The position numbers and the translations under genes are program-made. 64,000 nucleotides of DNA. It comes from Pseudomonas capeferrum. Its GTDB lineage: Bacteria; Pseudomonadota; Gammaproteobacteria; Pseudomonadales; Pseudomonadaceae. Positions 32,294 through 41,794 of this stretch are shown in pieces (position 1 is the stretch's first letter; each line of letters starts with the position of its first letter). The stretch is from NCBI RefSeq assembly GCF_000731675.1, contig NZ_JMIT01000005.1, forward strand, positions 57,785 to 121,784. Reading direction: 5' to 3'. The notes under the pieces are model-generated. The model was given only the letters and a program-made list of their open reading frames with translations. It did no database searches and had not been told where the DNA came from.

Positions 32294-33058
32294 ATGTCCC
32301 TACCCGCCCTGCTCACCCAGCACATCGCCCGCCGCCCGCAACGCATCGCCCTGCTCCAGCACATCGCCGAACAAGGCTCGATCACACGCGCCGCCAAGGC
32401 CGCAGGCGTCAGCTACAAAGCCGCCTGGGACGCCATCGACGAGCTCAACAACCTGGCCAGCCAGCCCCTGGTCGAGCGCAGCACCGGCGGGCGTGGCGGC
32501 GGCGGCGCACGCCTGTCGGTCGAAGGCGAACGCGTGCTGCGTCTTTATCAACGCCTGCAGGCCCTGCAGGCACAAATCCTGGAAGCGGCCGAAGAGTCCA
32601 GCGACCTCGACCTGCTCGGGCGCCTGATGCTGCGCACCAGTGCGCGCAATCAGCTGCAGGGCAAGGTCAGCGGCCTACGCCGTGAAGGCCGGCATGACTG
32701 CGTAAGCCTGGCGCTGGGCGGTGGCCTGGAGATCGAGGCGCTGATTACCCACGACAGCACCGCGCGCCTGGAGTTGACCCTGGGGACAATGGTGGTGGCG
32801 TTGCTCAAGGCCGGTTGGGTGCAACTGCTGGGGGATGGCGATGACGCCGACGCGGGCAGCAACTGCCTCAAGGCAACGGTGGAACACGTGCTGGCGGACG
32901 CTGACGGGCCCAGCGAAGTACGGCTGGCGCTGGGCAATGGGCAGACATTGTGCGCGTTCGCCGAAAAGGCGTGGTTGACGCGCAATCGGATTCAAACGGG
33001 CAGCCAGGTACGGGCACAGTTCCATCCTTCTTATGTGCTGCTGGGGGTGCCGGTGTAG
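32294..33058 (+). CDS. modE: Molybdate-responsive regulator ModE
   Basis: The 254 residues have an N-terminal winged helix (RIALLQHIAEQGSITRAAKAAGVSYKAAWDAIDEL, then GGRGGGGARLS). Two TOBE/MOP domains follow and bind molybdate (ARNQLQGKVSGLRREG, FHPSYVLLGV). ModE normally represses the modABC transporter and activates Mo-enzyme genes. No mod genes are seen here. The ATG at 32294 lacks a clear Shine-Dalgarno. Confidence 0.88.
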   Translation: MSLPALLTQHIARRPQRIALLQHIAEQGSITRAAKAAGVSYKAAWDAIDELNNLASQPLVERSTGGRGGGGARLSVEGERVLRLYQRLQALQAQILEAAEESSDLDLLGRLMLRTSARNQLQGKVSGLRREGRHDCVSLALGGGLEIEALITHDSTARLELTLGTMVVALLKAGWVQLLGDGDDADAGSNCLKATVEHVLADADGPSEVRLALGNGQTLCAFAEKAWLTRNRIQTGSQVRAQFHPSYVLLGVPV

Positions 33059-33127
33059 CTTGGCCGCACCGTTTGGCAAGGTGGAATGCGTTACCATGGC
33101 TGCACGCCGCCTATCCCCGGAGCCACC

Positions 33128-34102
33128 ATGTCACACCCCTTCGTCACCCTCACCCCCGACTTGGTCCTGGACGCCGTGGAAAGCATCGGCTTCCTCAGCG
33201 ATGCCCGGATCCTGGCGCTGAACAGCTACGAAAACCGCGTCTACCAGGTAGGCATCGAAGACTCACAACCGCTGATCGCCAAGTTTTACCGACCTGGCCG
33301 CTGGAGCGATGCGGCGATCCTTGAAGAACACCGCTTCACTGCCGAGCTTGCCGACTGTGAAGTGCCCGTGGTCGCGCCTCTGCAGCACGACGGCCGCACA
33401 TTGTTCGAGCACCAGGGTTTTCGCTTCACACTGTTCCCCCGCCGTGGCGGCCATGCACCAGAACCCGGCAACCTCGACCAGCTCTATCGCCTCGGCCAGT
33501 TGCTCGGCCGCCTGCACGCCGTTGCCGCGACACGGCCGTTCGAGCATCGCGAAGCGTTGGCTGTGGACAACTTCGGCCACGCCTCCCTGCAAACCCTGCT
33601 GGAAGGCAACTTCGTCCCGCGCGAATTGCTGCCCGCCTTCGAGTCCGTGGCCCGCGACCTGCTGAAACGGGTCGAGGATATCTACGCCCGCACCCCACAC
33701 AAGGTGATGCGCCTGCACGGCGACTTGCACCCGGGCAACCTGATGCATCGCGACGAGGTGTATCACGTGGTCGACCTCGACGACTGCCGCATGGGCCCGG
33801 CGGTGCAGGACCTGTGGATGATGCTCGCTGGCAGCCGCGAAGAACGCCTCGGCCAACTGGCAGAGCTGATCGACGGCTACAACGAGTTCCACGACTTCGA
33901 CCCACGCGAGCTGCCCCTGATCGAGCCGCTGCGCGCCTTGCGCCAACTGCACCACAGCGCGTGGCTGGCGCGGCGCTGGGACGACCCGGCATTCCCGCGA
34001 AGCTTCCCGTGGTTCGGCCAGCCGCGCTACTGGGGCGACCAGATTCTCGCGCTGCGCGAGCAGATGGCAGCCCTCGATGAACAACCGCTGAAATTGTTCT
34101 AG
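33128..34102 (+). CDS. srkA: Stress response kinase A (YihE family)
   Basis: The 324-residue aminoglycoside phosphotransferase-like kinase starts MSHPFVTLTPDLVLDAVESIGF. The catalytic loop is LHGDLHPGN with Asp199, followed by VDLDDCRMGP for metal binding. E. coli SrkA phosphorylates Ser/Thr and counters cell death after envelope stress. GGAG precedes the ATG at 33128; a longer frame begins 14 codons upstream. It appears to be a single gene. Confidence 0.9.
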   Translation: MSHPFVTLTPDLVLDAVESIGFLSDARILALNSYENRVYQVGIEDSQPLIAKFYRPGRWSDAAILEEHRFTAELADCEVPVVAPLQHDGRTLFEHQGFRFTLFPRRGGHAPEPGNLDQLYRLGQLLGRLHAVAATRPFEHREALAVDNFGHASLQTLLEGNFVPRELLPAFESVARDLLKRVEDIYARTPHKVMRLHGDLHPGNLMHRDEVYHVVDLDDCRMGPAVQDLWMMLAGSREERLGQLAELIDGYNEFHDFDPRELPLIEPLRALRQLHHSAWLARRWDDPAFPRSFPWFGQPRYWGDQILALREQMAALDEQPLKLF

Positions 34103-34166
34103 AAGTGCGCTGACCTCTGTCTACAATAGGCGTCGCTTTATTTAGCTACCTAAGCAAGGATTCTGC

Positions 34167-35054
34167 ATGCACGCCGCAAACCCGCAACGCGGGTACATCC
34201 TGGGCCTTAGTGCCTACATCATCTGGGGCCTGTTCCCTCTCTACTTCAAAGCGATCCAGAGCGTGCCGGCGGTGGAGATCATCGTCCACCGGGTGCTCTG
34301 GTCGGCCTTGTTTGGCTCGCTGCTGTTGCTGGTATGGAAGCACCCCGGCTGGTGGCGCGAACTGCGCGACAACCCGCGCCGGCTGGCCATCCTGGCGCTG
34401 AGCGGCGCGCTGATCGCTGGCAACTGGCTGACCTACGTATGGTCGGTGAACAATGGCCGCATGCTCGAAGCCAGCCTTGGCTACTACATAAACCCGCTGA
34501 TCAACGTGCTGCTGGGCATGCTCATCCTGGGCGAGCGCCTGCGCCGCCTGCAATGGCTGGCAGTGGCCATGGCGGCGGTGGGCGTGGCCCAGCAGGTATG
34601 GCAGGTCGGCAGCCTGCCCTGGGTCTCGCTGGTACTGGCGCTGACCTTCGGCTTCTATGGGCTGATCCGCAAACAGGCGCCCGTGGCAGCGTTGCCGGGC
34701 CTGGTGGTGGAAACCTGGATGCTGGTGCCCCTGGCCCTCGGCTGGCTGTTGCTGCACCCCGCCGCGATGAGCGCGCAGGGCGCGTTCTACACCAGCAGCG
34801 AAGCGTTGTGGTTGATGGCGGCAGGGCCGGTAACGCTGGTGCCGCTGGTGTGCTTCAACGCTGCCGCACGCCATCTGCCGTATACCACGCTGGGCTTCCT
34901 GCAGTACCTCGCCCCGACCCTGGTGCTGCTGCAGGCGGTGCTGCTGTTTGACGAGCATTTGTCGTCGAGCACCCTGGTGGCGTTCGTGTTCATCTGGGCG
35001 GGTTTGGCGATATACAGCGTCGATGCCTGGCTGAATTTGCGCAAGCGCGCCTGA
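34167..35054 (+). CDS. rarD: RarD, EamA-family transporter
   Basis: The 295 residues form about ten membrane helices in two EamA repeats. The family start GYILGLSAYIIWGLFPLYFKAI is present. RarD gave chloramphenicol resistance when amplified in Pseudomonas. The natural substrate is unknown, probably a small metabolite. AAGGA supports the ATG. Confidence 0.9.
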   Translation: MHAANPQRGYILGLSAYIIWGLFPLYFKAIQSVPAVEIIVHRVLWSALFGSLLLLVWKHPGWWRELRDNPRRLAILALSGALIAGNWLTYVWSVNNGRMLEASLGYYINPLINVLLGMLILGERLRRLQWLAVAMAAVGVAQQVWQVGSLPWVSLVLALTFGFYGLIRKQAPVAALPGLVVETWMLVPLALGWLLLHPAAMSAQGAFYTSSEALWLMAAGPVTLVPLVCFNAAARHLPYTTLGFLQYLAPTLVLLQAVLLFDEHLSSSTLVAFVFIWAGLAIYSVDAWLNLRKRA

Positions 35055-35117
35055 TCAAAAAACGATCAAAACTCTGCAGGGCACGTGGGTCGTGGCCTGC
35101 AGAGACATCTCCAGAGG

Positions 35118-35239
35118 TTATCCACACCCTCGTCCCCGTGCTTTGTGCACAAGCTGCTGAATTCTGGGTGTTTTTTGAACAAACCTTTGCAGGCCTTGAT
35201 GCGCGTGGGATGGAGACGTGCGCCCCCAGGTTATCCACA
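35118..35239. promoter_or_regulatory. Cluster of DnaA-box-like sequences
   Basis: Two perfect TTATCCACA boxes lie at 35118-35126 and 35231-35239 in the same orientation. A palindromic TTGTGCACAA (35143-35152) matches at all but one position. The 248-base gap between rarD and the ACT-domain gene holds nothing else I recognise. Confidence 0.4.
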
Positions 35240-35302
35240 GGGCCGTACCTGTAAAACGGGGGATAACCCTGAGGCCGCAAAGCGAGCCCCAGCCATCGCG
35301 GA

Positions 35303-35821
35303 TCACTCTTCCGCCCGCAGCTCCAACTCCACCATCAAATCATCCGCCAGGCTCTCCAACCGCTGCTGCAGTTCGTCCAGCGACAAGGTCAACGGCAGCG
35401 CCAACAATGCATTGGCATGAAACAACGGCTCACTGCTCATCGGTGCAGGCCGCACTTCAGTGGTAAAGCGCTCCAGGTTCACCCCAAGCTCGGCCAGCAG
35501 CCGGGTGATATCGCGCACGATCCCGGGCCGGTCATTACCCACCAGCTCCATGGCGATAGGCTTCCAGGTGCACGACGGCTCGATGCCGCTCTCGGCAATC
35601 AATACACGAATATCGTAGCGGGCCAGGGCCTGCAGCGACGCGACCAGTTCTGCATAATTTTCCGCCGGCACCGCCACCCGCAGGATGCCGGCGAACTGCC
35701 CGGCCATGCGCGACATGCGGCTTTCCAGCCAGTTACCGCTGTGGTCGGCGATGCATTGGGCAATGCGTTCGACCTGGCCGGCCTTGTCAGGGGCAATCAC
35801 AGTGAGTACAAGATGATCCAC
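35303..35821 (-). CDS. ACT-domain regulator, GcvR-like
   Basis: The 172 residues contain two ACT domains, one at the N-terminus (DHLVLTVIAPDKAGQVERIAQ) and one in the centre (MELVGNDRPGIVRDITRLLAE). This is the layout of the glycine cleavage repressor partner GcvR. The GTG at 35821 is preferred because GAGGAAGG lies just upstream; the frame is open 33 codons further. GcvR acts by binding another regulator, not DNA. The ligand may be glycine. No gcv genes are nearby. Confidence 0.78.
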   Translation of the reverse strand: MDHLVLTVIAPDKAGQVERIAQCIADHSGNWLESRMSRMAGQFAGILRVAVPAENYAELVASLQALARYDIRVLIAESGIEPSCTWKPIAMELVGNDRPGIVRDITRLLAELGVNLERFTTEVRPAPMSSEPLFHANALLALPLTLSLDELQQRLESLADDLMVELELRAEE

Positions 35822-36274
35822 AAGCCCTTCCTCTGTGTCAAACCGCGCTGGGCGGCGATAAACCGGGGGATCGATTGAGTATAGGCAAGGCGCGGCAACC
35901 TGCCGCAGGGCAATCGACATGACTAATCGTGTACTGTTTCAAGATTTATCTGGAACAATCCACCTGTTTTTTGCGAACATACCAATTCCCAGCGTGACCA
36001 TACGCGACCAACGGGTCGCACAACGACGCTTTTAGTCTGATTTTGCCCCGCCTACTGCTTCATGTAGTATCCCGTGGCGCGGACTACAAAACGTCGTTTG
36101 GATGTCTGCCAAGGCGCCTGTGAAAATACGCACACTGCCCGCCAGCCCGTCTGGCAGGCCGCACCCAGCCGCCCTCGGGTTCATCCGACCTGGGCACGCA
36201 CTGGTGCCGTGTTTAGAGAAGCGCTACAGGCTTAATACAGAAGAGCGAAATAGCTGAGCAGAGTGAGGCAAGCA
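35822..36274. other. Long divergent intergenic region before glcB
   Basis: The 453 bases carry no credible gene and no REP element. Part of it must hold the promoters of the ACT-domain gene and of glcB, whose proposed core lies at 36043-36070. Confidence 0.5.
36043..36070 (+). promoter_or_regulatory. Candidate glcB promoter
   Basis: TTGCCC and TAGTAT are separated by 16 bases, about 205 bases before the glcB ATG. The hexamers match the sigma-70 consensus moderately. The long leader could hold regulation, but I see no defined structure. Confidence 0.35.
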
Positions 36275-38452
36275 ATGACTGGATACGTTCAAGTCGGTGG
36301 CCTTCAGGTCGCCAAGGTCCTGTACGACTTCGTGAACAACGAAGCCATCCCCGGGACCGGCATCGTCGCCGAGCAGTTCTGGGCAGGTGCAGAGAAGATC
36401 ATCAATGACCTCGCTCCAAAGAACAAAGCCCTGCTCGCCAAGCGCGACGAGCTGCAAGCCAAGATCGACGCCTGGCACCAGGCACGCAAAGGCCAGGCCC
36501 ATGACGCCGTAGCCTACAAAAGCTTCCTCCAGGAAATCGGCTATCTGCTGCCACAAGCCGACGATTTCCAGGCCACCACGCAGAACGTGGACGAAGAAAT
36601 CGCCCGCATGGCCGGCCCACAGCTGGTAGTGCCGGTGATGAACGCCCGCTTCGCCCTGAACGCCGCCAACGCCCGTTGGGGTTCGCTGTACGACGCCCTG
36701 TATGGCACCGATGCCATCAGCGATGAAGGCGGCGCCGAGAAAGGCCAGGGCTACAACAAAGCCCGGGGCGACAAGGTTATTGCCTTTGCCCGCGCCTTCC
36801 TCGACGAAGCCGCGCCACTGGCTGCAGGCTCGCATGTCGACTCCACGGCCTACAGCATCAAAGCCGGCAAGCTGGTCGTCGCCCTCAAGGGCGGCAGCAA
36901 CAGCGGCCTGCGTGACGATGCCCAACTGATCGGCTACGTCGGCGATGCCGCCGCGCCGACCTCCGTGCTGCTCAAGCACAACGGCCTGCACTTCGAAATC
37001 CAGGTCGATGCCAGCACCCCGGTTGGCAGCACCGATGCCGCCGGTGTCAAAGACATCCTGATGGAATCGGCACTGACCACCATCATGGACTGCGAAGACT
37101 CGGTCGCGGCCGTGGACGCCGATGACAAAGTCATCGTCTACCGCAACTGGCTGGGCCTGATGAAAGGCGACCTGGCCGAAAGCGTGAACAAGGGTGGCAA
37201 GACCTTCACCCGCACCATGAACCCAGACCGCGAATACGCCGCGCCAAACGGTGGCACGGTCACCCTGCACGGCCGTTCGCTGCTGTTCGTGCGCAACGTT
37301 GGCCACCTGATGACCAACCCGGCGATCCTCGACGCCCAGGGCAATGAAATCCCCGAAGGTATCCAGGACGGTCTGTTCACCAACCTGATCGCCCTGCACA
37401 ACCTCAACGGCAACACCAGCCGCAAGAACACCCGTACCGGCAGCGTCTACATCGTCAAGCCGAAGATGCACGGCCCGGAAGAAGTGGCCTTCGCCGCTGA
37501 AATCTTCAGCCAGGTCGAAGACCTGCTGGGCATGCCGCGCAACACCGTCAAGGTCGGCATCATGGACGAGGAGCGCCGTACCACGGTCAACCTCAAATCC
37601 TGCATCAAGGCCGCTGCCGAGCGCGTGGCGTTCATCAACACCGGCTTCCTCGACCGCACCGGTGACGAAATTCACACCTCCATGGAAGCCGGCGCCGTCG
37701 TGCGCAAGGGCGCCATGAAGAACGAGAAGTGGATCGGCGCCTACGAGAACAACAACGTCGACGTCGGCCTGGCCACCGGCCTGCAAGGCCGTGCGCAGAT
37801 CGGCAAAGGCATGTGGGCCATGCCCGACCTGATGGCTGCCATGCTCGAGCAGAAGATCGCCCACCCGCTGGCCGGTGCCAACACCGCCTGGGTACCTTCG
37901 CCGACCGCCGCTACCCTGCATGCCCTGCACTACCACAAGGTCGATGTGCAGGCGCGTCAGCGCGAGCTCGCTACGCGCACCCCGGCTTCGGTCGACGACA
38001 TCCTGGCCATCCCGCTGGCCGCCGACACCAACTGGTCGGCCGAGGAGATCCGCAACGAGCTGGACAACAACGCCCAGGGCATCCTTGGCTACGTGGTTCG
38101 CTGGATCGATCAGGGCGTGGGTTGTTCGAAGGTGCCGGACATCAACAACGTCGGCCTGATGGAAGACCGCGCCACCCTGCGCATCTCGGCCCAGCTGCTG
38201 GCCAACTGGCTGCGCCACGGCGTGGTCAACGAGGCGCAGGTGCTGGAAAGCCTCAAGCGCATGGCGGTGGTGGTCGACCAGCAGAACGCTGGCGACCCCC
38301 TGTACCAACCGATGGCGCCGAGCTTCGACGACAACGTCGCGTTCCAGGCGGCCGTGGAGCTGGTGATCGAAGGTGGCAAGCAGCCGAACGGTTATACCGA
38401 GCCGGTACTGCACCGTCGCCGTCGCGAGTTCAAGGCGCGTAACGGGTTGTAA
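36275..38452 (+). CDS. glcB: Malate synthase G
   Basis: GlcB condenses glyoxylate with acetyl-CoA to malate. The 725 residues are the normal length for isoform G, starting MTGYVQVGGLQVAKVLYDFVN. The TIM-barrel motifs are visible: MDCEDSVAAVDADDK, GLMKGDLAE and IGIMDEERRTT-type segments near 435. The ATG at 36275 has GAGG upstream; a GTG four codons earlier is unlikely. It supports growth on acetate and other two-carbon sources. No glc operon genes are adjacent, as is common in pseudomonads. Confidence 0.96.
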   Translation: MTGYVQVGGLQVAKVLYDFVNNEAIPGTGIVAEQFWAGAEKIINDLAPKNKALLAKRDELQAKIDAWHQARKGQAHDAVAYKSFLQEIGYLLPQADDFQATTQNVDEEIARMAGPQLVVPVMNARFALNAANARWGSLYDALYGTDAISDEGGAEKGQGYNKARGDKVIAFARAFLDEAAPLAAGSHVDSTAYSIKAGKLVVALKGGSNSGLRDDAQLIGYVGDAAAPTSVLLKHNGLHFEIQVDASTPVGSTDAAGVKDILMESALTTIMDCEDSVAAVDADDKVIVYRNWLGLMKGDLAESVNKGGKTFTRTMNPDREYAAPNGGTVTLHGRSLLFVRNVGHLMTNPAILDAQGNEIPEGIQDGLFTNLIALHNLNGNTSRKNTRTGSVYIVKPKMHGPEEVAFAAEIFSQVEDLLGMPRNTVKVGIMDEERRTTVNLKSCIKAAAERVAFINTGFLDRTGDEIHTSMEAGAVVRKGAMKNEKWIGAYENNNVDVGLATGLQGRAQIGKGMWAMPDLMAAMLEQKIAHPLAGANTAWVPSPTAATLHALHYHKVDVQARQRELATRTPASVDDILAIPLAADTNWSAEEIRNELDNNAQGILGYVVRWIDQGVGCSKVPDINNVGLMEDRATLRISAQLLANWLRHGVVNEAQVLESLKRMAVVVDQQNAGDPLYQPMAPSFDDNVAFQAAVELVIEGGKQPNGYTEPVLHRRRREFKARNGL

Positions 38453-38467
38453 GTAACATCTGCGTAC

Positions 38468-38489
38468 GGGGGCCGCTTTGCGGCCCCTC
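38468..38489. terminator. Bidirectional hairpin between glcB and receiver gene
   Basis: A perfect GGGGCCGC-TTT-GCGGCCCC stem lies between two convergent genes, 16 bases after the glcB stop. It lacks a long T-run on either side. Confidence 0.6.
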
Positions 38490-38495
38490 TACCCA

Positions 38496-38939
38496 TCACC
38501 CAATCTTCAGTTCTTTCTTCACCAGCTCCAGCAGTTTGCCCAGGTCCACCGGCTTGAGCAAAAAGTCGACCACCCCCAGGTGCATCACGTCTACCGCCTC
38601 TTTCACATCGGTGTCGCCCGACACCACGATGATCGACAACGCCGCCCGCTCCGACTTACGAATATACCGGATCAGATCCAGGCCATCCTTGGGCTCCATG
38701 CGCAGGTCAGTGATCACCAAGGCGATCCTCGGCTCGTAATGCAGCTTGAACATCGCCTCCTGGACCCCGTCGGCCGTCATGCAGTCGATGCCTCTGCTTT
38801 TCAGGTACAGGCTCAAGGCCTCGCTGTTCACTCGGTTGTCATCCACCACCAGAACCACAGGCTTGGGCGCAATAGGCGCCACCAGCCGGGCCAGTGCCTC
38901 GCGTTCGGCGTCACTCAGGATGTCGTCATGCTCAACCAT
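38496..38939 (-). CDS. Stand-alone response regulator receiver
   Basis: The 147-residue CheY-like domain has all phosphorylation residues: Asp33-Asp34, phospho-acceptor Asp78 in VITDLRM, Ser107 and Lys129 in LLKPVD. No output domain is attached, and no histidine kinase is nearby. A 25-residue acidic N-terminal extension precedes the receiver. It is divergent from the CBS/nucleotidyltransferase gene, which is the only functional hint. Confidence 0.85.
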   Translation of the reverse strand: MVEHDDILSDAEREALARLVAPIAPKPVVLVVDDNRVNSEALSLYLKSRGIDCMTADGVQEAMFKLHYEPRIALVITDLRMEPKDGLDLIRYIRKSERAALSIIVVSGDTDVKEAVDVMHLGVVDFLLKPVDLGKLLELVKKELKIG

Positions 38940-39079
38940 GGTCGTCTCGTCAAAAAGTCTTGCTCACCGGTAAGACCGCGCTTTGCGATATTGATCACAC
39001 GCCGCCCATAGACTTACGTCCAATGGGCACCACACCTCAGCCAGCCGACCATGGGGACCGAGAACAACAAGGCCGGCAC

Positions 39080-39099
39080 CTATATATAGATATATATAG
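39080..39099. promoter_or_regulatory. AT palindrome in divergent promoter region
   Basis: CTATATATA-GA-TATATATAG is a perfect dyad of nine-base arms in otherwise GC-rich DNA, 27 bases before the ATG at 39126. It could be a -10 region, an operator or both. Confidence 0.4.
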
Positions 39100-39125
39100 T
39101 TCGGCGTAGCGATACGGTCAGTGTC

Positions 39126-41063
39126 ATGAGTAAAAAGGACGCCTACAGCCAGGCGGGCAGGACGGCTGTGCTGCAGAACATACAAGGTACGTTGCAGTTT
39201 CTGCAGCGCTTCCCACCCTTCAACCAGATGGAGCACAGCCATCTGGCGTATCTGGTCGAGCAGTGCCAGCTGCGTTTCTATGCCAGTGGCGAAAGCATCG
39301 TCAAACCCGCCGACGGCCCGGTCGAGCACTTCTACATCGTCAAACAAGGGCGCGTGGTCGGCGAACGCCAGCACCTGGTCAAACCCGGTGTGGAGACCAC
39401 CTTCGAGATCACCAGCGGCGAGTGCTTCCCCCTGGCCGCCCTGCTTGGCGAGCGCGCCACCCGCACCGAGCACCTGGCCGGTGAGGACACCTTCTGCCTG
39501 CAACTGAACAAGGCCGCTTTCATCCGCGTGTTCTCCCTGTCGGAAGCCTTTCGCGACTTTGCCCTGCGCGGGGTCAGCAGCCTGCTCGACCAGGTCAACC
39601 AGCAGGTGCGCCAACGCGCCGTGGAAACCCTCGGCACCCAGTACTCGCTGAACACCCCCCTGGGCGAGCTGGCCATGCGTCACCCGGTGGTGTGCAACCC
39701 CGACACGCCGCTGCGCGACGCCGTGCGGCTGATGCACGAGCAGCAGGTCGGCAGCATTGTCGTGGTCGACCCCCAGCGCTACCCGATCGGCATCTTCACC
39801 CTGCGCGACCTGCGCCAGGTGGTGGCGGGCGCGGATGCCGACCTGGGCGCGCCCATCGACCGGCACATGACCGCCAGGCCGTTCTACCTCAGCCCGCAGG
39901 CCAGTGCTTTCGATGCCGCCATGGCCATGACCGAGCGGCATATCGCGCATGTCTGCCTGGTGGACAACCAGCGCCTGTGCGGGGTGGTTTCCGAGCGTGA
40001 CCTGTTCTCCCTGCAACGTGTCGACCTGGTGCACCTGGCGCGTACCATCCGCCATGCCCCGCGTCTGGACACCCTGGTGTCGCTGCGCGGTGAGATCAGC
40101 CAGCTGGTCGAGCGCATGCTCGCCCATGGCGCCTCGTCGACGCAGATCACCCAGATCATCACCTTGCTCAACGACCACACGGTCTGCCGGGTGATCGAAC
40201 TGGCCATAGCCGAACGCGGCGACCCAGCGGTGCCGTTCAGCTGGCTGTGCTTCGGCAGTGAGGGGCGGCGCGAGCAGACCCTGCACACCGACCAGGACAA
40301 CGGCATTCTGTTCGAGGCCCGCGACAGCGCCGAAGCCGACGCGATCCGTGCCCGCCTGCTGCCCCTGGCGCAGTACATCAACCAGTGCCTGGCACAGTGC
40401 GGCTTTACCCTGTGCAAAGGCAATGTCATGGCCGGCAACCCCGCGCTGTGCCTGTCACGCGGGGAATGGGCGCGGCGCTTCGCAGGATTCATCCGCGAGG
40501 CAAGCCCCGAAAACCTGCTGGGTTCGAGCATCTATTTCGACCTGCGCGTGGTCTGGGGTGACGAGCAAGGCTGTGAACAACTGCGCCAGAGCCTGCTGGC
40601 CCAGGTCGCCGACAACCGCATTTTCCAGCGCATGATGGCCGACAACGCCCTGCGCCAACGCCCACCGGTGGGGCGCCTGCGCGAATTCGTGCTGACCCGC
40701 CAGGGCAACGACAAGGCCGCCACCCTCGACCTCAAGGTGCAGGGCCTGACGCCCTTCGTCGATGGTGCGCGCCTGCTGGCCCTGGCCAACGGCATCGGCG
40801 CCTGCAACACCCTCGAACGCCTGCGCCAGCTGGTGCAGAAGGGCATCATCGAACCACTCGACGGTGCGGCTTACGAAGAGGCCTACCACTTCATCCAGCA
40901 GACCCGCATGCAGCAGCACCAGCGCCAGACCCGCGATAACCTGCCCTACTCCAACCGCGTCGACCCCGACAGCCTCAACCACCTGGACCGACGCATCCTG
41001 CGTGAGTCGCTGCGCCAGGCCCAGCGCCTGCAAAGCAGCCTGGCCTTGCGGTACCAGCTATGA
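39126..41063 (+). CDS. cNMP-binding/CBS/nucleotidyltransferase-like protein (DUF294)
   Basis: The 645 residues show four parts: a cyclic-nucleotide-binding-like domain (about 20-150), a CBS pair (about 175-310, with SIVVVDPQRYPIGIFTLRDL and VSERDLFS), a nucleotidyltransferase domain with GSEGRREQTLHTDQDN (GlnD-like), and a helical C-terminal substrate-binding domain. The NT active site looks intact. It ends in a four-base overlap (ATGA) with the exonuclease gene. This two-gene pair recurs in bacteria and is thought to control acetate or carbon metabolism, which fits the nearby glcB. The exact target is unknown. Confidence 0.87.
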   Translation: MSKKDAYSQAGRTAVLQNIQGTLQFLQRFPPFNQMEHSHLAYLVEQCQLRFYASGESIVKPADGPVEHFYIVKQGRVVGERQHLVKPGVETTFEITSGECFPLAALLGERATRTEHLAGEDTFCLQLNKAAFIRVFSLSEAFRDFALRGVSSLLDQVNQQVRQRAVETLGTQYSLNTPLGELAMRHPVVCNPDTPLRDAVRLMHEQQVGSIVVVDPQRYPIGIFTLRDLRQVVAGADADLGAPIDRHMTARPFYLSPQASAFDAAMAMTERHIAHVCLVDNQRLCGVVSERDLFSLQRVDLVHLARTIRHAPRLDTLVSLRGEISQLVERMLAHGASSTQITQIITLLNDHTVCRVIELAIAERGDPAVPFSWLCFGSEGRREQTLHTDQDNGILFEARDSAEADAIRARLLPLAQYINQCLAQCGFTLCKGNVMAGNPALCLSRGEWARRFAGFIREASPENLLGSSIYFDLRVVWGDEQGCEQLRQSLLAQVADNRIFQRMMADNALRQRPPVGRLREFVLTRQGNDKAATLDLKVQGLTPFVDGARLLALANGIGACNTLERLRQLVQKGIIEPLDGAAYEEAYHFIQQTRMQQHQRQTRDNLPYSNRVDPDSLNHLDRRILRESLRQAQRLQSSLALRYQL

Positions 41064-41770
41064 GCCTGTTCGCCTGGCTGCGCCCCAACCTGCCCACGCT
41101 GGACGACACCGCGCGCCAACGCCTGGCGCAGTTGCCCAAGCCGGCTGCGCTGGGGGTGTGCACGTTGCGCGAACAGCGCTGGGTGGTGCTGGACCTGGAA
41201 ACCAGTGGCCTCAACCCCAACCGCGACCAGGTCCTGTCGATCGGTGCCGTGGCCATCGAGGACGGTGCCATCGACTTTGCCCAGCAGTTCGAACGCACTC
41301 TGTACCGCCCCTCCCAGAAGACCAACGCCAGTGTGCTGATTCACGGGCTAGGGCCCAGTGCCCTGGCCGCGGGTTGCGACCCGGCCGAGGCGTTGATCGA
41401 CCTGCTCGACTTCATTGGCGACAGCCCGGTGTTGGCGTTCCATGCGCCTTTCGATCAGCGCATGCTGGCGCGGGCGCTGAAGGAAAGCCTGGGCTATCGC
41501 CTGCAGGTGCCGTTCCTGGATGTGGCTGAACTGGCGCCGATGCTCAACCCCGACACGGTACTGCGCGAAGCCGGGCTGGATGACTGGGTCGCCCGCTTTG
41601 GCCTGCAGGTTGAAGAGCGCCACCATGCCAGCGCCGATGCCCAGGTCACTGCCGAGCTGGCGTTGATCCTGTTCAGCCAGGCTCGCCGCCAGCAGCTCGA
41701 CAGCCCGTTGCAACTTGAGCAGCGGTTGCGCGGGTGGCGGCGGCGTGCGGCACAGAGTCACGGTTTGTAG
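41060..41770 (+). CDS. DEDD 3'-5' exonuclease, DnaQ-like
   Basis: The 236 residues carry the exonuclease motifs VVLDLETSGLNPNRD (ExoI), FHAPFDQRML (ExoII) and HHASADAQVTAEL (ExoIII, DEDDh). The gene overlaps the preceding CBS/NT gene by four bases and is surely coupled to it. It is too short and too divergent to be the replicative epsilon subunit. Its nucleic acid target and the reason for coupling to the sensor protein are unknown. Confidence 0.88.
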   Translation: MSLFAWLRPNLPTLDDTARQRLAQLPKPAALGVCTLREQRWVVLDLETSGLNPNRDQVLSIGAVAIEDGAIDFAQQFERTLYRPSQKTNASVLIHGLGPSALAAGCDPAEALIDLLDFIGDSPVLAFHAPFDQRMLARALKESLGYRLQVPFLDVAELAPMLNPDTVLREAGLDDWVARFGLQVEERHHASADAQVTAELALILFSQARRQQLDSPLQLEQRLRGWRRRAAQSHGL

Positions 41771-41794
41771 GGCTTGAGTGTTGTTGCGCCGGTG

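Noticed and set aside
34103..34166. TACAAT as a rarD promoter -10
   Set aside because: No acceptable -35 lies at the right distance, so the evidence was too thin.
36224..38413. 729-codon open frame antisense to glcB
   Set aside because: Antisense shadow of malate synthase G, with composition typical of reverse-frame translation.
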